DNA of 64,000 bases from Mesorhizobium sp. M00.F.Ca.ET.216.01.1.1 (GTDB lineage: Bacteria; Pseudomonadota; Alphaproteobacteria; Rhizobiales; Rhizobiaceae). Position numbers and translations under genes: made by a program. Below are positions 41,762-49,603 of the stretch, in pieces. Within the stretch, counting starts at the first letter, position 1; each line of letters begins with the position of its first letter. A model generated the notes under the pieces. It worked only from the letters and a program-made list of their open reading frames with translations, did no database searches and was not told the origin of the DNA. Location of the stretch: positions 61,916-125,915 of the forward strand of contig NZ_SADR02000023.1 in the NCBI RefSeq assembly GCF_004010325.2, in the 5' to 3' direction.

Positions 41762-42670
41762 TTGATTATCGTTGTCGGCTCGATCAACCTCGACCTCATC
41801 GCCAATGTCGACCGCTTGCCCGGACCGGGCGAGACGGTTCGCGGCTCCGGTTTCGCCACCGCTCCCGGCGGTAAGGGCGCCAACCAGGCGTTGGCCGCCG
41901 CACGTGCCGGCGCCAAGGTGCGCATGGTCGGCGCGGTTGGCAAGGATAACTTCGCCGCCGAAGCACTGGCACTGCTGCGGGACGGCAAGGTCGACCTGTC
42001 AGGCATCACTGAGACCTTCGCCTCAACCGGCACGGCGCTGATCCTGGTCGGCGCCGACGGCGAGAACGTCATCGCCGTGGTGCCTGGCGCCAACGATTCG
42101 GTTGTGCCGGGCGATCTTGCCAAGGCGCTCCTCGGAAAAGACGACGTCGTGCTGCTACAGCTCGAGATCCCGCTGCCGACCGTCGATGCCGCGCTGGACG
42201 CGGCACGGGCGGCAGGCGCGGTCACCGTGCTCAACACTGCACCATTCCGTGCGGAGGCGGCCGCTTTCCTCGGCAAGGCCGACTATGTCGTCGCCAACGA
42301 AACCGAATTCGACCTCTACGGCGAGGCGCTGTCGTTGAACGGCCGCGGCCGCCCGGCGCGGATGCGCGACTATGCCGGAAAAACCGGCCGCGCCATCGTC
42401 GTCACGCTCGGCGGCGAAGGCGTGCTGGCCGCGACGCCGAACGATTTCCTGACGGTGCCGGCGCTGAGGATCACGCCGGTCGACACGGTCGGCGCCGGCG
42501 ATACGTTTTGCGGCTATTTCGCCGCTGGACTGTCGTTGGGCCTTTCGCTCGACAAGGCGCTCGCCCGCGCCGCCGCTGCCGGGTCGCTCGCCTGCCTGAA
42601 GCCCGGCGCCCAGCCGGCGATCCCGCTGGCGAAAGACGTCGATGCCGCCTTGCAGAAATCCGCCGGCTAG
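41762..42670 (+). CDS. rbsK: ribokinase (PfkB family)
   Basis: 302 residues. GSINLDLIANVDRLPGPGET (N-terminal PfkB signature, about 6-25), APGGKGANQALAAARAGAKV (about 38-57) and TPVDTVGAGDTFCGYFAAGL (about 238-257), with the catalytic aspartate in GAGD, match ribokinase closely. It phosphorylates D-ribose to ribose 5-phosphate. Start is TTG 41762, with AGGAGG at 41750-41755. The nucleoside hydrolase at 46311 could supply ribose, though the genes are separated by an IS element. Confidence 0.9.
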   Translation: MIIVVGSINLDLIANVDRLPGPGETVRGSGFATAPGGKGANQALAAARAGAKVRMVGAVGKDNFAAEALALLRDGKVDLSGITETFASTGTALILVGADGENVIAVVPGANDSVVPGDLAKALLGKDDVVLLQLEIPLPTVDAALDAARAAGAVTVLNTAPFRAEAAAFLGKADYVVANETEFDLYGEALSLNGRGRPARMRDYAGKTGRAIVVTLGGEGVLAATPNDFLTVPALRITPVDTVGAGDTFCGYFAAGLSLGLSLDKALARAAAAGSLACLKPGAQPAIPLAKDVDAALQKSAG

Positions 42671-42674
42671 CGCG

Positions 42675-44132
42675 ATGACCGTGCGTCCTGCCACAAAATA
42701 TGCCGTGCCTCCGGCCGGCGACATCTGCCGCCCCTCCGCCGTCGAGCTTGCCGACGCGATCAGGCGCCGCCGCCTATCCGTGCGCGAAGTGGTGGCGGCA
42801 TTTCTCGACCGTATCGAAGCGGTGAACCCACTGGTCAACGCTATCGTCTCATTGCGCGAGCGTGCCGACATCCTGGACGAGGCCGACAGGGCAGACACCC
42901 ATCTGGCGCGTGCGGGAGACGCCGGAGCCCTGTTCGGCCTGCCGATCGCCATCAAGGACCTCGCCCTGACCAAGGGGCTGCGGACCACTTTCGGCTCGCC
43001 GATCTTTGCCGATTTCGTGCCGCAAGAGGATGATTTCTTCGTCGAGCGCGTCCGCAAGGCCGGCGCCATCATCATCGGCAAGACCAACGTTCCCGAATTC
43101 GGGCTCGGCTCCAACACCTACAACACCGTGTTCGGCCCGACGCTGAACGCTTTCGATCCGGCCCTGACCGCTGGCGGCTCGAGCGGTGGTGCAGCCGTCG
43201 CGCTGGCGCTCGACATGCTTCCTGTCGCCGACGGCAGCGACTTTGGCGGCTCGCTGCGCAACCCCGCCGCCTACAACAACGTCTATGGCTTCCGCCCCTC
43301 ACAGGGGCTTGTCCCGGCCGGTCCAGACATCGATGTCTTCCATGCGCAGATGGGCGTCGAAGGGCCGATAGGCCGCAGCCTGCGCGACATCGCCCTGCTG
43401 CTCGACGAGCAGGCCGGCTACCATCCGCGCGCGCCGCTTTCACATCACAAGCACGGCTCGTTCCTCGAAGGGCTGCAAACGCCGGCGTCTGGCGGCCGCA
43501 TCGCCTGGTTTGGCGATCTTGGCGGCCATCTGCCGGTCGAAGCAGGCATTTTGCCGCTTTGCGAGGCCGCGCTCGGCCGCTTGGCGGATGCATCTTTCCA
43601 AAGCGAAGCACTGGTGCCGGATTTCGACTTCGAGGCACTGTGGCAGGCCTTCATGACGCTGCGCCAGGCAAGCAGCGGCTGCGCCCTAAAGGTGCATTAC
43701 GACGATCCCGTCAAACGCCGGCTGCTGAAGCCTGAAGCCGTATGGGAGGTGGAACAGGCGATGCGTCTCACCGCGCCTGAGGTTCATGCTGCCACCGTGC
43801 GGCGCTCCTCATGGCATCGGACACTGCTGTCGATCTTCGATCGCTTCGACCTCATCGCGCTGCCCACCGCGCAAGTCTTTCCCTTTGAGGTCGCCACGCA
43901 CTGGCCGAGCGAAGTCGCCGGGCGCGCCATGGACAGCTACCACCGCTGGATGCAGGTTTCCGCCTTCGCCACGCTCGGCGGCTGCCCCGCCGTGAACGTG
44001 CCGGTCGGCTTCGATGACAGGGGCAGGCCGATGGGCATGCAATTGATCGGGCGGCCGCGCGGCGATCTTGCCGTTCTGAGGGCCGGAGCGGCCTATGAGG
44101 CGACGCTGCCGTGGCAGGCCGGAGCGTCCTGA
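42675..44132 (+). CDS. amidase-signature enzyme
   Basis: 485 residues, amidase signature family. The catalytic lysine lies in PIAIKDLALTKG (about 96), the serines in GGSSGGAAVALALDMLPVAD (about 171-190) and the GSDFGGSLRNPAAYNNVYGF block. It starts 4 bases after the ribokinase stop, so the two are cotranscribed. It is distinct from the amidase at 20659. Substrate unknown. Confidence 0.85.
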   Translation: MTVRPATKYAVPPAGDICRPSAVELADAIRRRRLSVREVVAAFLDRIEAVNPLVNAIVSLRERADILDEADRADTHLARAGDAGALFGLPIAIKDLALTKGLRTTFGSPIFADFVPQEDDFFVERVRKAGAIIIGKTNVPEFGLGSNTYNTVFGPTLNAFDPALTAGGSSGGAAVALALDMLPVADGSDFGGSLRNPAAYNNVYGFRPSQGLVPAGPDIDVFHAQMGVEGPIGRSLRDIALLLDEQAGYHPRAPLSHHKHGSFLEGLQTPASGGRIAWFGDLGGHLPVEAGILPLCEAALGRLADASFQSEALVPDFDFEALWQAFMTLRQASSGCALKVHYDDPVKRRLLKPEAVWEVEQAMRLTAPEVHAATVRRSSWHRTLLSIFDRFDLIALPTAQVFPFEVATHWPSEVAGRAMDSYHRWMQVSAFATLGGCPAVNVPVGFDDRGRPMGMQLIGRPRGDLAVLRAGAAYEATLPWQAGAS

Positions 44133-44224
44133 GGCCTGACTCCCATCCGCCGACGGCTTGCGCCGGCTTCGCCGTCATGCATTGATCGTCACCAGCCGCT
44201 CAAGCGCACTTCCGAGGGGAACCC

Positions 44225-44839
44225 ATGTCACTAGAACTCTACGCCACCTATCTCCTCGCCTGCCTCGTCATCATCCTGGTGCCCGGACCGACGGTCACGC
44301 TGATCATCGCCAACAGCATCCGCCATGGCTCCCGCGCCGGCCTCGCCAATGTCGCCGGCACGCAGGCAGGGCTGGCGATCATGATCGCCATCGTCGGCAT
44401 TGGGCTGACCTCGCTGATCGCAGGCATGGGCCACTGGTTCGAATGGGTCAGGCTGATCGGCGCGGCCTACCTGATCTGGATGGGCGTGCAGATGTTTCGC
44501 TCGAAAGGCAAGCTGAACGCCGACGGATCGGCGAAGAAACCACGCGGCGGTTTCTTCCTGCAAGGCTTCCTGGTGGCAATCAGCAACCCAAAGACGCTGG
44601 TGTTCTTCGGCGCCTTCTTTCCGCAGTTCATCGCTCCTGAAGGCAATTACACACTGCAGATCGTGGTCATGGGCCTCACCGCCATGATCTTCGCCGCCAT
44701 GTCGGATTCGACCTACGCGCTGGCCGCTGGCCGCGCCGGTCGTTTGCTGTCGGCCGGCCGCGTCAAGCTGTTGTCGAGGATCAGCGGCAGTTTCCTGGTC
44801 GGCGGCGGCCTGTGGTTGGCTTTTTCAAAGGCGAAGTGA
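44225..44839 (+). CDS. LysE/RhtB-family exporter
   Basis: 204 residues with five or six membrane helices. VPGPTVTLIIANSIRHGSRA (about 19-38) is the family GP-motif, followed by GAAYLIWMGVQMF (about 79-91) and LVAISNPKTLVFFGAFFPQF (about 115-134). Family members export amino acids or their homologues. It follows the amidase by 92 bases. The gene ends 28 bases before the IS element, so insertion has left it intact. Confidence 0.88.
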   Translation: MSLELYATYLLACLVIILVPGPTVTLIIANSIRHGSRAGLANVAGTQAGLAIMIAIVGIGLTSLIAGMGHWFEWVRLIGAAYLIWMGVQMFRSKGKLNADGSAKKPRGGFFLQGFLVAISNPKTLVFFGAFFPQFIAPEGNYTLQIVVMGLTAMIFAAMSDSTYALAAGRAGRLLSAGRVKLLSRISGSFLVGGGLWLAFSKAK

Positions 44840-44867
44840 CGGCCATCTTCCCTTTCCCCTCGTTATG

Positions 44868-46164
44868 CAGGACTGTCCGGGGAAAGCCTCTGATGAATCG
44901 AAATGCCGCATGCGCATGCCCCGTAAGACGGCGGTTTTCCGTCTACCTTCTGGTTGTCGAGACTCAGAAAGGGAACGGGGCATGCGCTTCACGTCTAGCA
45001 TCCTTGGAAAGCTGGTTGAACCGATCAATCGGCGTGGCTTCCAGGCGGTTGTGGATAGCCATGACGGGGATGCCTACGACAAGTCGTTCAAGAGTTGGGA
45101 CCACCTTATGGTGCTGATTTACGCGCAGCTCAGTGGCGCCGACAGCCTGCGCAGCCTGGAAGCCGGCTGGAACGCCAACAGCCAGCACCATTATCATCTT
45201 GGCAGCGACGTGTTGCGGCGCTCGACCTTGTCGGATGCCGGCCGGCGCCGTCCCGTCGCCGTCTTTGCCGATGTCTTCGGCCTGCTTGCCGGTCAACTCG
45301 ACCGGCAGACGCGCCGTGAGGGCACGGCCATGCTGCGGCTGATCGATTCCACTCCCATTCCGCTCGGCAAGGCGTGCGCCTGGGCCAAGTCGAACGGTCG
45401 CATTCGTGGCATGAAAATGCATGTCGTCTACGACCCCGACAGCGACTGCCCGCGTGTCCTCGACATCACCGATGCCAACGTCAACGATGCCCAGATCGGC
45501 CGCACGATCACCATCGAGACCGGCGCCACCTATGTGTTCGACAAGGGCTATTGCCATTACGGCTGGGGGACGGCGGTCGCCTCTGCCAAAGCCTTCTTCG
45601 TCACGCGACCCAAATCCAACATGGGCCTCAAGGTCGGGCGCAGGCGCCGCCTCATCGACACACAGGGCGACGGCTTCTCGGTTCTTGAAGATGCCGAAGT
45701 AAGCCTTGCCAGCAAAACCAACTGCAAGCTGCCGATCGCACTGCGTCACCTGACCGTCAAACGCCAAGACGGCGATACCATCACGCTGCTGACCAACGAT
45801 CTCGAACGTCCCGCCGTCGAGATCGCCGCCCTCTACAAGGGCCGCTGGCAGATCGAACTTTTGTTCCGTCGGATCAAGCAACACCTCAAGATCCGCAAGT
45901 TCCTCGCCACCAACGACAATGCCATCCGCCTGCAGCTCTTCGCCGCCATGATCGCCTATGCGCTGCTGCGTATCGCCGCTCGCGGCCACCCCATCACAAT
46001 GCCGATCCTGCGCTTCACCGATCTCGTCAAGCGATGCCTCTTCGAGCGCCGCCAAATCGCAGCCATCCAACGACCGCCGCCCGTCAATCCAAGCAACAGA
46101 AAGCCCACCGTATCGCCAAACCAGATGTGCTTCACATATGCATGACTTTCCCCGGACAGCCCTG
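44868..46164 (+). mobile_element. complete IS4-family insertion sequence (1297 bp)
   Basis: Terminal inverted repeats of 19 bases lie at 44868-44886 (CAGGACTGTCCGGGGAAAG) and 46146-46164; the reverse complement of the right end differs at one base (CAGGGCTGTCC...). One transposase gene fills the element, ending directly before the right repeat. Flanks are CTCGTTATG (44859-44867) and CTCGTTGTG (46165-46173), which look like a 9-base target duplication with one later mutation. The right flank continues into a RIME-like palindrome. Confidence 0.9.
44982..46145 (+). CDS. IS4-family transposase
   Basis: 387 residues. The DDE triad is visible: D in LRLIDSTPIPLG (about 120), D in YVFDKGYCHYGWG (about 189) and E in YKGRWQIELLFRRIK (about 290). 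The last fits the IS4 Y-x2-R-x3-E-x6-K signature. ATG 44982 follows GGGAACGGGG and excludes the upstream extension. The frame is intact, so the element may still be active. Confidence 0.92.
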   Translation: MRFTSSILGKLVEPINRRGFQAVVDSHDGDAYDKSFKSWDHLMVLIYAQLSGADSLRSLEAGWNANSQHHYHLGSDVLRRSTLSDAGRRRPVAVFADVFGLLAGQLDRQTRREGTAMLRLIDSTPIPLGKACAWAKSNGRIRGMKMHVVYDPDSDCPRVLDITDANVNDAQIGRTITIETGATYVFDKGYCHYGWGTAVASAKAFFVTRPKSNMGLKVGRRRRLIDTQGDGFSVLEDAEVSLASKTNCKLPIALRHLTVKRQDGDTITLLTNDLERPAVEIAALYKGRWQIELLFRRIKQHLKIRKFLATNDNAIRLQLFAAMIAYALLRIAARGHPITMPILRFTDLVKRCLFERRQIAAIQRPPPVNPSNRKPTVSPNQMCFTYA

Positions 46165-46169
46165 CTCGT

Positions 46170-46276
46170 TGTGGGAGAAGGTGGATTAGCGCGTAGTGCC
46201 AAGCCGGATGAGGGGTATTCGCCAGGCTGGAGCACCCATCATCCGACCTCGCTTCGCTCGGCCACCTTCTCCCACA
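46170..46276. repeat. RIME-like intergenic palindrome
   Basis: TGTGGGAGAAGGTGG (46170-46184) and CCACCTTCTCCCACA (46262-46276) are perfect 15-base inverted repeats enclosing 77 bases with further CATCC/GGATG symmetry. The sequence is characteristic of rhizobial mosaic elements found between genes. The IS target site abuts its left edge. Confidence 0.6.
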
Positions 46277-46310
46277 AGAAGGCACAAGAAGGGGAGCAGG
46301 AAAGGCGTCC

Positions 46311-47252
46311 CTAAAGTCGCCCCAGTCTTTCCAGCAGCAGTGCGAAAAACGCGTCATGGTCGACGTCGCGCATCACCATGGCGTTCTTCGGCCGCTTGGT
46401 CACGCCCCACCAGTCAATCACCGTCATGCCCATGGTGAGCTCCGAGGCGGCTTCAACGCTGACGTTACAGTTGCGGCCCTTGAACAGCTCCGGCTTCAAC
46501 AGATAAGCGATGACGCAAGGGTCGTGCAGCGGCCCGCCGTCGGTGCCGTATTTCTCCTCGTCGAAGCGCTCGAAGAATTCCAGCATCTCCGCCGTGGCAG
46601 TGCCGACCCTGGTACCAAGCTTGCGAAAGGCCCGCGTGCGCATGGCCGTGGTCAGCGCTTTGTGGGTGACGTCAAGCGGCATCATGACGATCGGAATGCC
46701 GGACTTGAACACGACGTCGGCGGCATGCGGGTCGACATAGATGTTGAATTCGGCCGTCGGCGTGACGTTGCCGCCCTCGAAGAAACCACCGCCCATCAGC
46801 ACGATTTCCTTGATGCGCGGCGCGATCCTCGGCTCGCGGATCAGCGCCAGGGCGATGTTGGTAAGCGGCCCGAGCGGACAGAGCGTGATCGTGCCGCTCT
46901 CCTCCCGCATCAGCGTCTCGACGATGAAATCGACCGCGTACTGATCCTGCAAGGGCATCGTCGGTTCGGGCAGTTGCGGTCCGTTGAGGCCGGTCTTGCC
47001 ATGCACTTCCTCGGCGGTGACGAGTTCACGCGCCAGCGGCCGGATGGCGCCGGCATAGACTTTGATGTCTGGCCTGCCGGCCAACTCGCAGATCTTGCGC
47101 GCGTTCTTTTCGGTGAGCGTCAGCGGCACATTGCCGGCAACGGCGGTGATGCCGACGATCTCCAGTTCGGCGCTGCCGAGCGCCAGCAATATGGCGACGG
47201 CGTCATCCTGGCCGGGATCCGTGTCGATGATGATCTTGCGGGATTGGGGCAT
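46311..47252 (-). CDS. inosine/uridine-preferring nucleoside hydrolase
   Basis: 313 residues. The N-terminal calcium-binding motif IIIDTDPGQDDAVAILLALG (D-x-D-P-G-x-D-D) identifies the IunH family; ITLCPLGPLTNIALALIREP and EFNIYVDPHAADVVF are further family blocks. It hydrolyses nucleosides to base and ribose, which ribokinase could then use. Cytoplasmic, no signal peptide. Divergent from hsp20. Confidence 0.92.
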   Translation of the reverse strand: MPQSRKIIIDTDPGQDDAVAILLALGSAELEIVGITAVAGNVPLTLTEKNARKICELAGRPDIKVYAGAIRPLARELVTAEEVHGKTGLNGPQLPEPTMPLQDQYAVDFIVETLMREESGTITLCPLGPLTNIALALIREPRIAPRIKEIVLMGGGFFEGGNVTPTAEFNIYVDPHAADVVFKSGIPIVMMPLDVTHKALTTAMRTRAFRKLGTRVGTATAEMLEFFERFDEEKYGTDGGPLHDPCVIAYLLKPELFKGRNCNVSVEAASELTMGMTVIDWWGVTKRPKNAMVMRDVDHDAFFALLLERLGRL

Positions 47253-47299
47253 TTCAATTCCTTGTCTGGGGAGTCTTTTTGGGCGGGTCTTTTTGACGG

Positions 47300-47328
47300 C
47301 TTGAACTTGGCCGCGGCGCGGACCATAT
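47300..47328 (+). promoter_or_regulatory. predicted RpoH (sigma-32) heat-shock promoter of hsp20
   Basis: CTTGAA (47300-47305), 17 bases, CCATAT (47323-47328). Both boxes and the spacing match the alphaproteobacterial RpoH consensus closely. Transcription would begin near 47335, giving a leader of about 60 bases that contains the two hairpins described next. Confidence 0.65.
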
Positions 47329-47339
47329 CAACACCATCG

Positions 47340-47396
47340 GGAAAAATGCCATCCGGGTTTTTCCAGTTTATGTCGCTCTTGAGAGGACAGTGTAAC
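47340..47396 (+). promoter_or_regulatory. candidate ROSE-type RNA thermometer in the hsp20 leader
   Basis: Two hairpins fill the leader. The first is GGAAAAA (47340-47346) with TTTTTCC (47358-47364). The second pairs TGTC and CTC (47371-47374, 47376-47378) with GAG and GACA (47383-47385, 47386-47389), leaving G75 of GTCGCTC as a single bulge opposite the ribosome site GAGAGGA. A bulged G in a U-Y-G-C-U motif facing the ribosome site is the signature of ROSE elements, which melt on heating. Confidence 0.6.
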
Positions 47397-47822
47397 ATGA
47401 GCCGAATGACGCCCTTTTCCAGCCCGCTTCTCTTGGGCTTTGACGCCATGGAAAAGACCTTGGAACGTCTGGCAAAGTCGGGCGACGGCTATCCTCCCTA
47501 CAACATCGAGCGCCTCAGCGGTGTCGACGGCAAGGCCGAAAGGCTGCGCATCACGCTCGCTGTCGCCGGCTTCGCGGAAAGCGATCTCGATGTCACTACG
47601 GAGGAGAACCAGTTGATCGTGCGCGGCCGTCAGAACGACGACACCGAGCGCGAATTCCTTCACCGCGGCATCGCCGCGCGCCAATTCCAGCGCTGTTTCG
47701 TGCTGGCCGACGGCATGCGGGTGATCGCGGCGGAGCTGAAGAACGGGCTGTTGTCGATCGATCTCGACCGGCCAGAGTCCGAGCGGCTGGTACGGAAAAT
47801 AAACATATCGGTGAAAGACTGA
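47397..47822 (+). CDS. small heat-shock protein Hsp20 (IbpA-like)
   Basis: 141 residues. The alpha-crystallin domain spans about residues 35-125 (LRITLAVAGFAESDLDVTTE, QLIVRGRQNDD) and retains the motif ADGMRVIAAELKNGLLSIDL. It binds unfolding proteins and prevents aggregation. ATG 47397 is chosen because GAGAGGA (47381-47387) lies 9 bases upstream; the longer frame in the same phase is antisense to the nucleoside hydrolase gene. Followed by a DUF1150 gene, the usual rhizobial pair. Confidence 0.92.
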   Translation: MSRMTPFSSPLLLGFDAMEKTLERLAKSGDGYPPYNIERLSGVDGKAERLRITLAVAGFAESDLDVTTEENQLIVRGRQNDDTEREFLHRGIAARQFQRCFVLADGMRVIAAELKNGLLSIDLDRPESERLVRKINISVKD

Positions 47823-47886
47823 TCTTTACCGATGGCTCTCACGCGAGGCGGCCTTGAGCGGCGTCCTCGCTGCAAGGAGGCTTGAA

Positions 47887-48144
47887 ATGACCAGAACTGA
47901 CGAAAATCTTGCCCTGACCAGCGGTGAATTCGCCCATCTCGGCGAAGGCACGGTCGCCTATCTCCGGAAAATGTCGAGCGACGAGTTGCGCGAGCGCTTC
48001 CCGGGTCTCGGCGAAATCGCGCCTGGCCTGGAACTGTGGGCACTTTTTGCCGCCAGTGGCCAGCCGATCCTGCTTTCGGACGCTCGCGATCGGGCGCTGG
48101 CCGGCGCCTTGGAAAATGACCTGACTCCCGTCTCCATTCATTAA
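47887..48144 (+). CDS. DUF1150-family protein
   Basis: 85 residues. GEFAHLGEGTVAYLRKMSSD and LWALFAASGQPILLSDARDR fit the DUF1150 family, which follows Hsp20 genes in many rhizobia. AAGGAGG precedes the ATG by 6 bases. Function unknown; cotranscription with hsp20 suggests a stress-related role. Confidence 0.85.
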   Translation: MTRTDENLALTSGEFAHLGEGTVAYLRKMSSDELRERFPGLGEIAPGLELWALFAASGQPILLSDARDRALAGALENDLTPVSIH

Positions 48145-48188
48145 AAAGGCCGGAAAAAGGCGGGCGGCTGTCTAACTGGATATGAACA

Positions 48189-48207
48189 GGGCCGCCCGCG
48201 GCGGCCC
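48189..48207. terminator. GC-rich hairpin between convergent genes
   Basis: GGGCCGCC (48189-48196) and GGCGGCCC (48200-48207) form a perfect 8-bp stem with a 3-base loop between the DUF1150 and ptsN stops. It has no T-run but is well placed as a two-way terminator. Confidence 0.6.
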
Positions 48208-48230
48208 CTCAAGGAATTAATCCAAAAGCT

Positions 48231-48695
48231 TCAGGCTGCGTGCGAGGCCTGCGTGTCCGACAGCAGCGCGTGGATTGCCACTGCGTCGCGCGTGCCCCTG
48301 ATCTTGGCCACCGTATCGGCATCGCGCAACACCCGCGCGATGCGTGACAATGCCTTGAGGTGATCGGCGCCGGCGCCTTCCGGAGCCAAAAGCAGGAACA
48401 CCAGATCGACCGGCTGGTCGTCCAGCGCCTCGAAATCGACCGGCGTCTCCAGCCGGGCAAAGACACCGGCGATACGCTTGACCCCGGCCAGCTTGCCGTG
48501 CGGAATGGCGATGCCGTTGCCGACACCGGTGGAACCAAGCCGCTCGCGCTGTAGGATAGTATCGAACACCTCCCGCTCCGGAATGCCGGAAATTGCCGCC
48601 GCCCTCTCGGACAGCAATTGCAGCAGCTGCTTCTTGGAGTTCGCCTTCAACGCCGGCATGATCGCCGGAACGTTGATAAGATCGCTCAGATCCAT
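48231..48695 (-). CDS. ptsN: nitrogen-PTS regulatory protein EIIA(Ntr)
   Basis: 154 residues. The phosphorylated histidine is H66 in GVGNGIAIPHGKL, with LVFLLLAPEGAGADHLKALS behind it. EIIA(Ntr) accepts phosphate through the PTS(Ntr) chain and modulates K+ transport, carbon and nitrogen regulation. In several bacteria it affects KdpD, of interest because a kdp operon lies in this window. It is last in the rpoN-hpf-ptsN order. Confidence 0.93.
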   Translation of the reverse strand: MDLSDLINVPAIMPALKANSKKQLLQLLSERAAAISGIPEREVFDTILQRERLGSTGVGNGIAIPHGKLAGVKRIAGVFARLETPVDFEALDDQPVDLVFLLLAPEGAGADHLKALSRIARVLRDADTVAKIRGTRDAVAIHALLSDTQASHAA

Positions 48696-48758
48696 GCTTG
48701 AAAATCCCTTGTTCGCCCCTGCCGTCGCCAGTCCTCGCCCCCTCGCGCGGCCGGCTCT

Positions 48759-49337
48759 TTATCCCTGTGCGACCTTGGTCGTGGACGGGTCGATCCAGCC
48801 GATGTTTCCGTCCGGCCGGCGATAGACGATGTTGAGGTGTTCGTTTCTGGCATTGCGGAAGACGAAAACCGGGCTCTCCTTGGTGTCGAGCTCGATGACC
48901 GCCGACGCTACCGACATGGTCTGCAGCGTCATGGTCGATTCGGCGACGATGGCCGGCGCGAAATTCTCCGGTATGTCCTCGTCGTCGTCGGCGAGCGGCG
49001 CCATCACCGTATAGGCGATGTCGGTCGGCTCGCCATTGCCTGAATTGTGCGATTTCAGACGGCGCTTGTAGCGCCGAAGGCGGGTTTCGAGACGGTCGCC
49101 TGCTGCTTCGAAGGCAAGCGTCGGATCCTGGGCTTCGCCGGTCGCCTGCAGCGAAGCGCCGGAATCGAGCCGGATCATGCAATCGGCCGTATAGCGCGAC
49201 CCCGATTTGATGACTACGATTTGCCCCGAAAAGCCCCGATCGAAATATTTGCCGATAACCTCGTCGACACGCTCGGTGATGCGTGTACGGAACGCGTCGC
49301 CGATGTCCATGTGTTTTCCCGATATGCGCAGTGTCAT
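48759..49337 (-). CDS. hpf: long-form ribosome hibernation promoting factor
   Basis: 192 residues, so the long form. The N-terminal S30AE domain (LRISGKHMDIGDAFRTRITE, DCMIRLDSGASLQATGEAQD) binds the small subunit. The C-terminal domain (SPVFVFRNARNEHLNIVYRR) dimerises to form 100S ribosomes. It follows rpoN after 266 bases and precedes ptsN by 63, the standard proteobacterial order. Confidence 0.93.
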   Translation of the reverse strand: MTLRISGKHMDIGDAFRTRITERVDEVIGKYFDRGFSGQIVVIKSGSRYTADCMIRLDSGASLQATGEAQDPTLAFEAAGDRLETRLRRYKRRLKSHNSGNGEPTDIAYTVMAPLADDDEDIPENFAPAIVAESTMTLQTMSVASAVIELDTKESPVFVFRNARNEHLNIVYRRPDGNIGWIDPSTTKVAQG

Positions 49338-49603
49338 CTGAAAACTGACCTTCCTTGCTCAGGCTTCAAACCGGCCCGAGTTTATACTCGTGGCCCGTGC
49401 GCACAAGCTTCGCGGCGTCACTGGCGCCGATTTTAAGTTCGAACTTTCCGGTTGATCACAAGCCGCCTCTTGGCCGTCCCATGGCCTTCGTCGTGACGGA
49501 CCATCCGCATGCGGGCGTCAGGCCCGTCTCATGCGGGCGGGCTTCTAGCCACTTCATTGCTGCTTGTCAATGAAGCGCAAAAACTGTGGAAATTCGTCCC
49601 GGT

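Noticed and set aside
46356..47396. Upstream extension of the hsp20 frame
   Set aside because: It is antisense to the nucleoside hydrolase gene; composition is that of a shadow frame.
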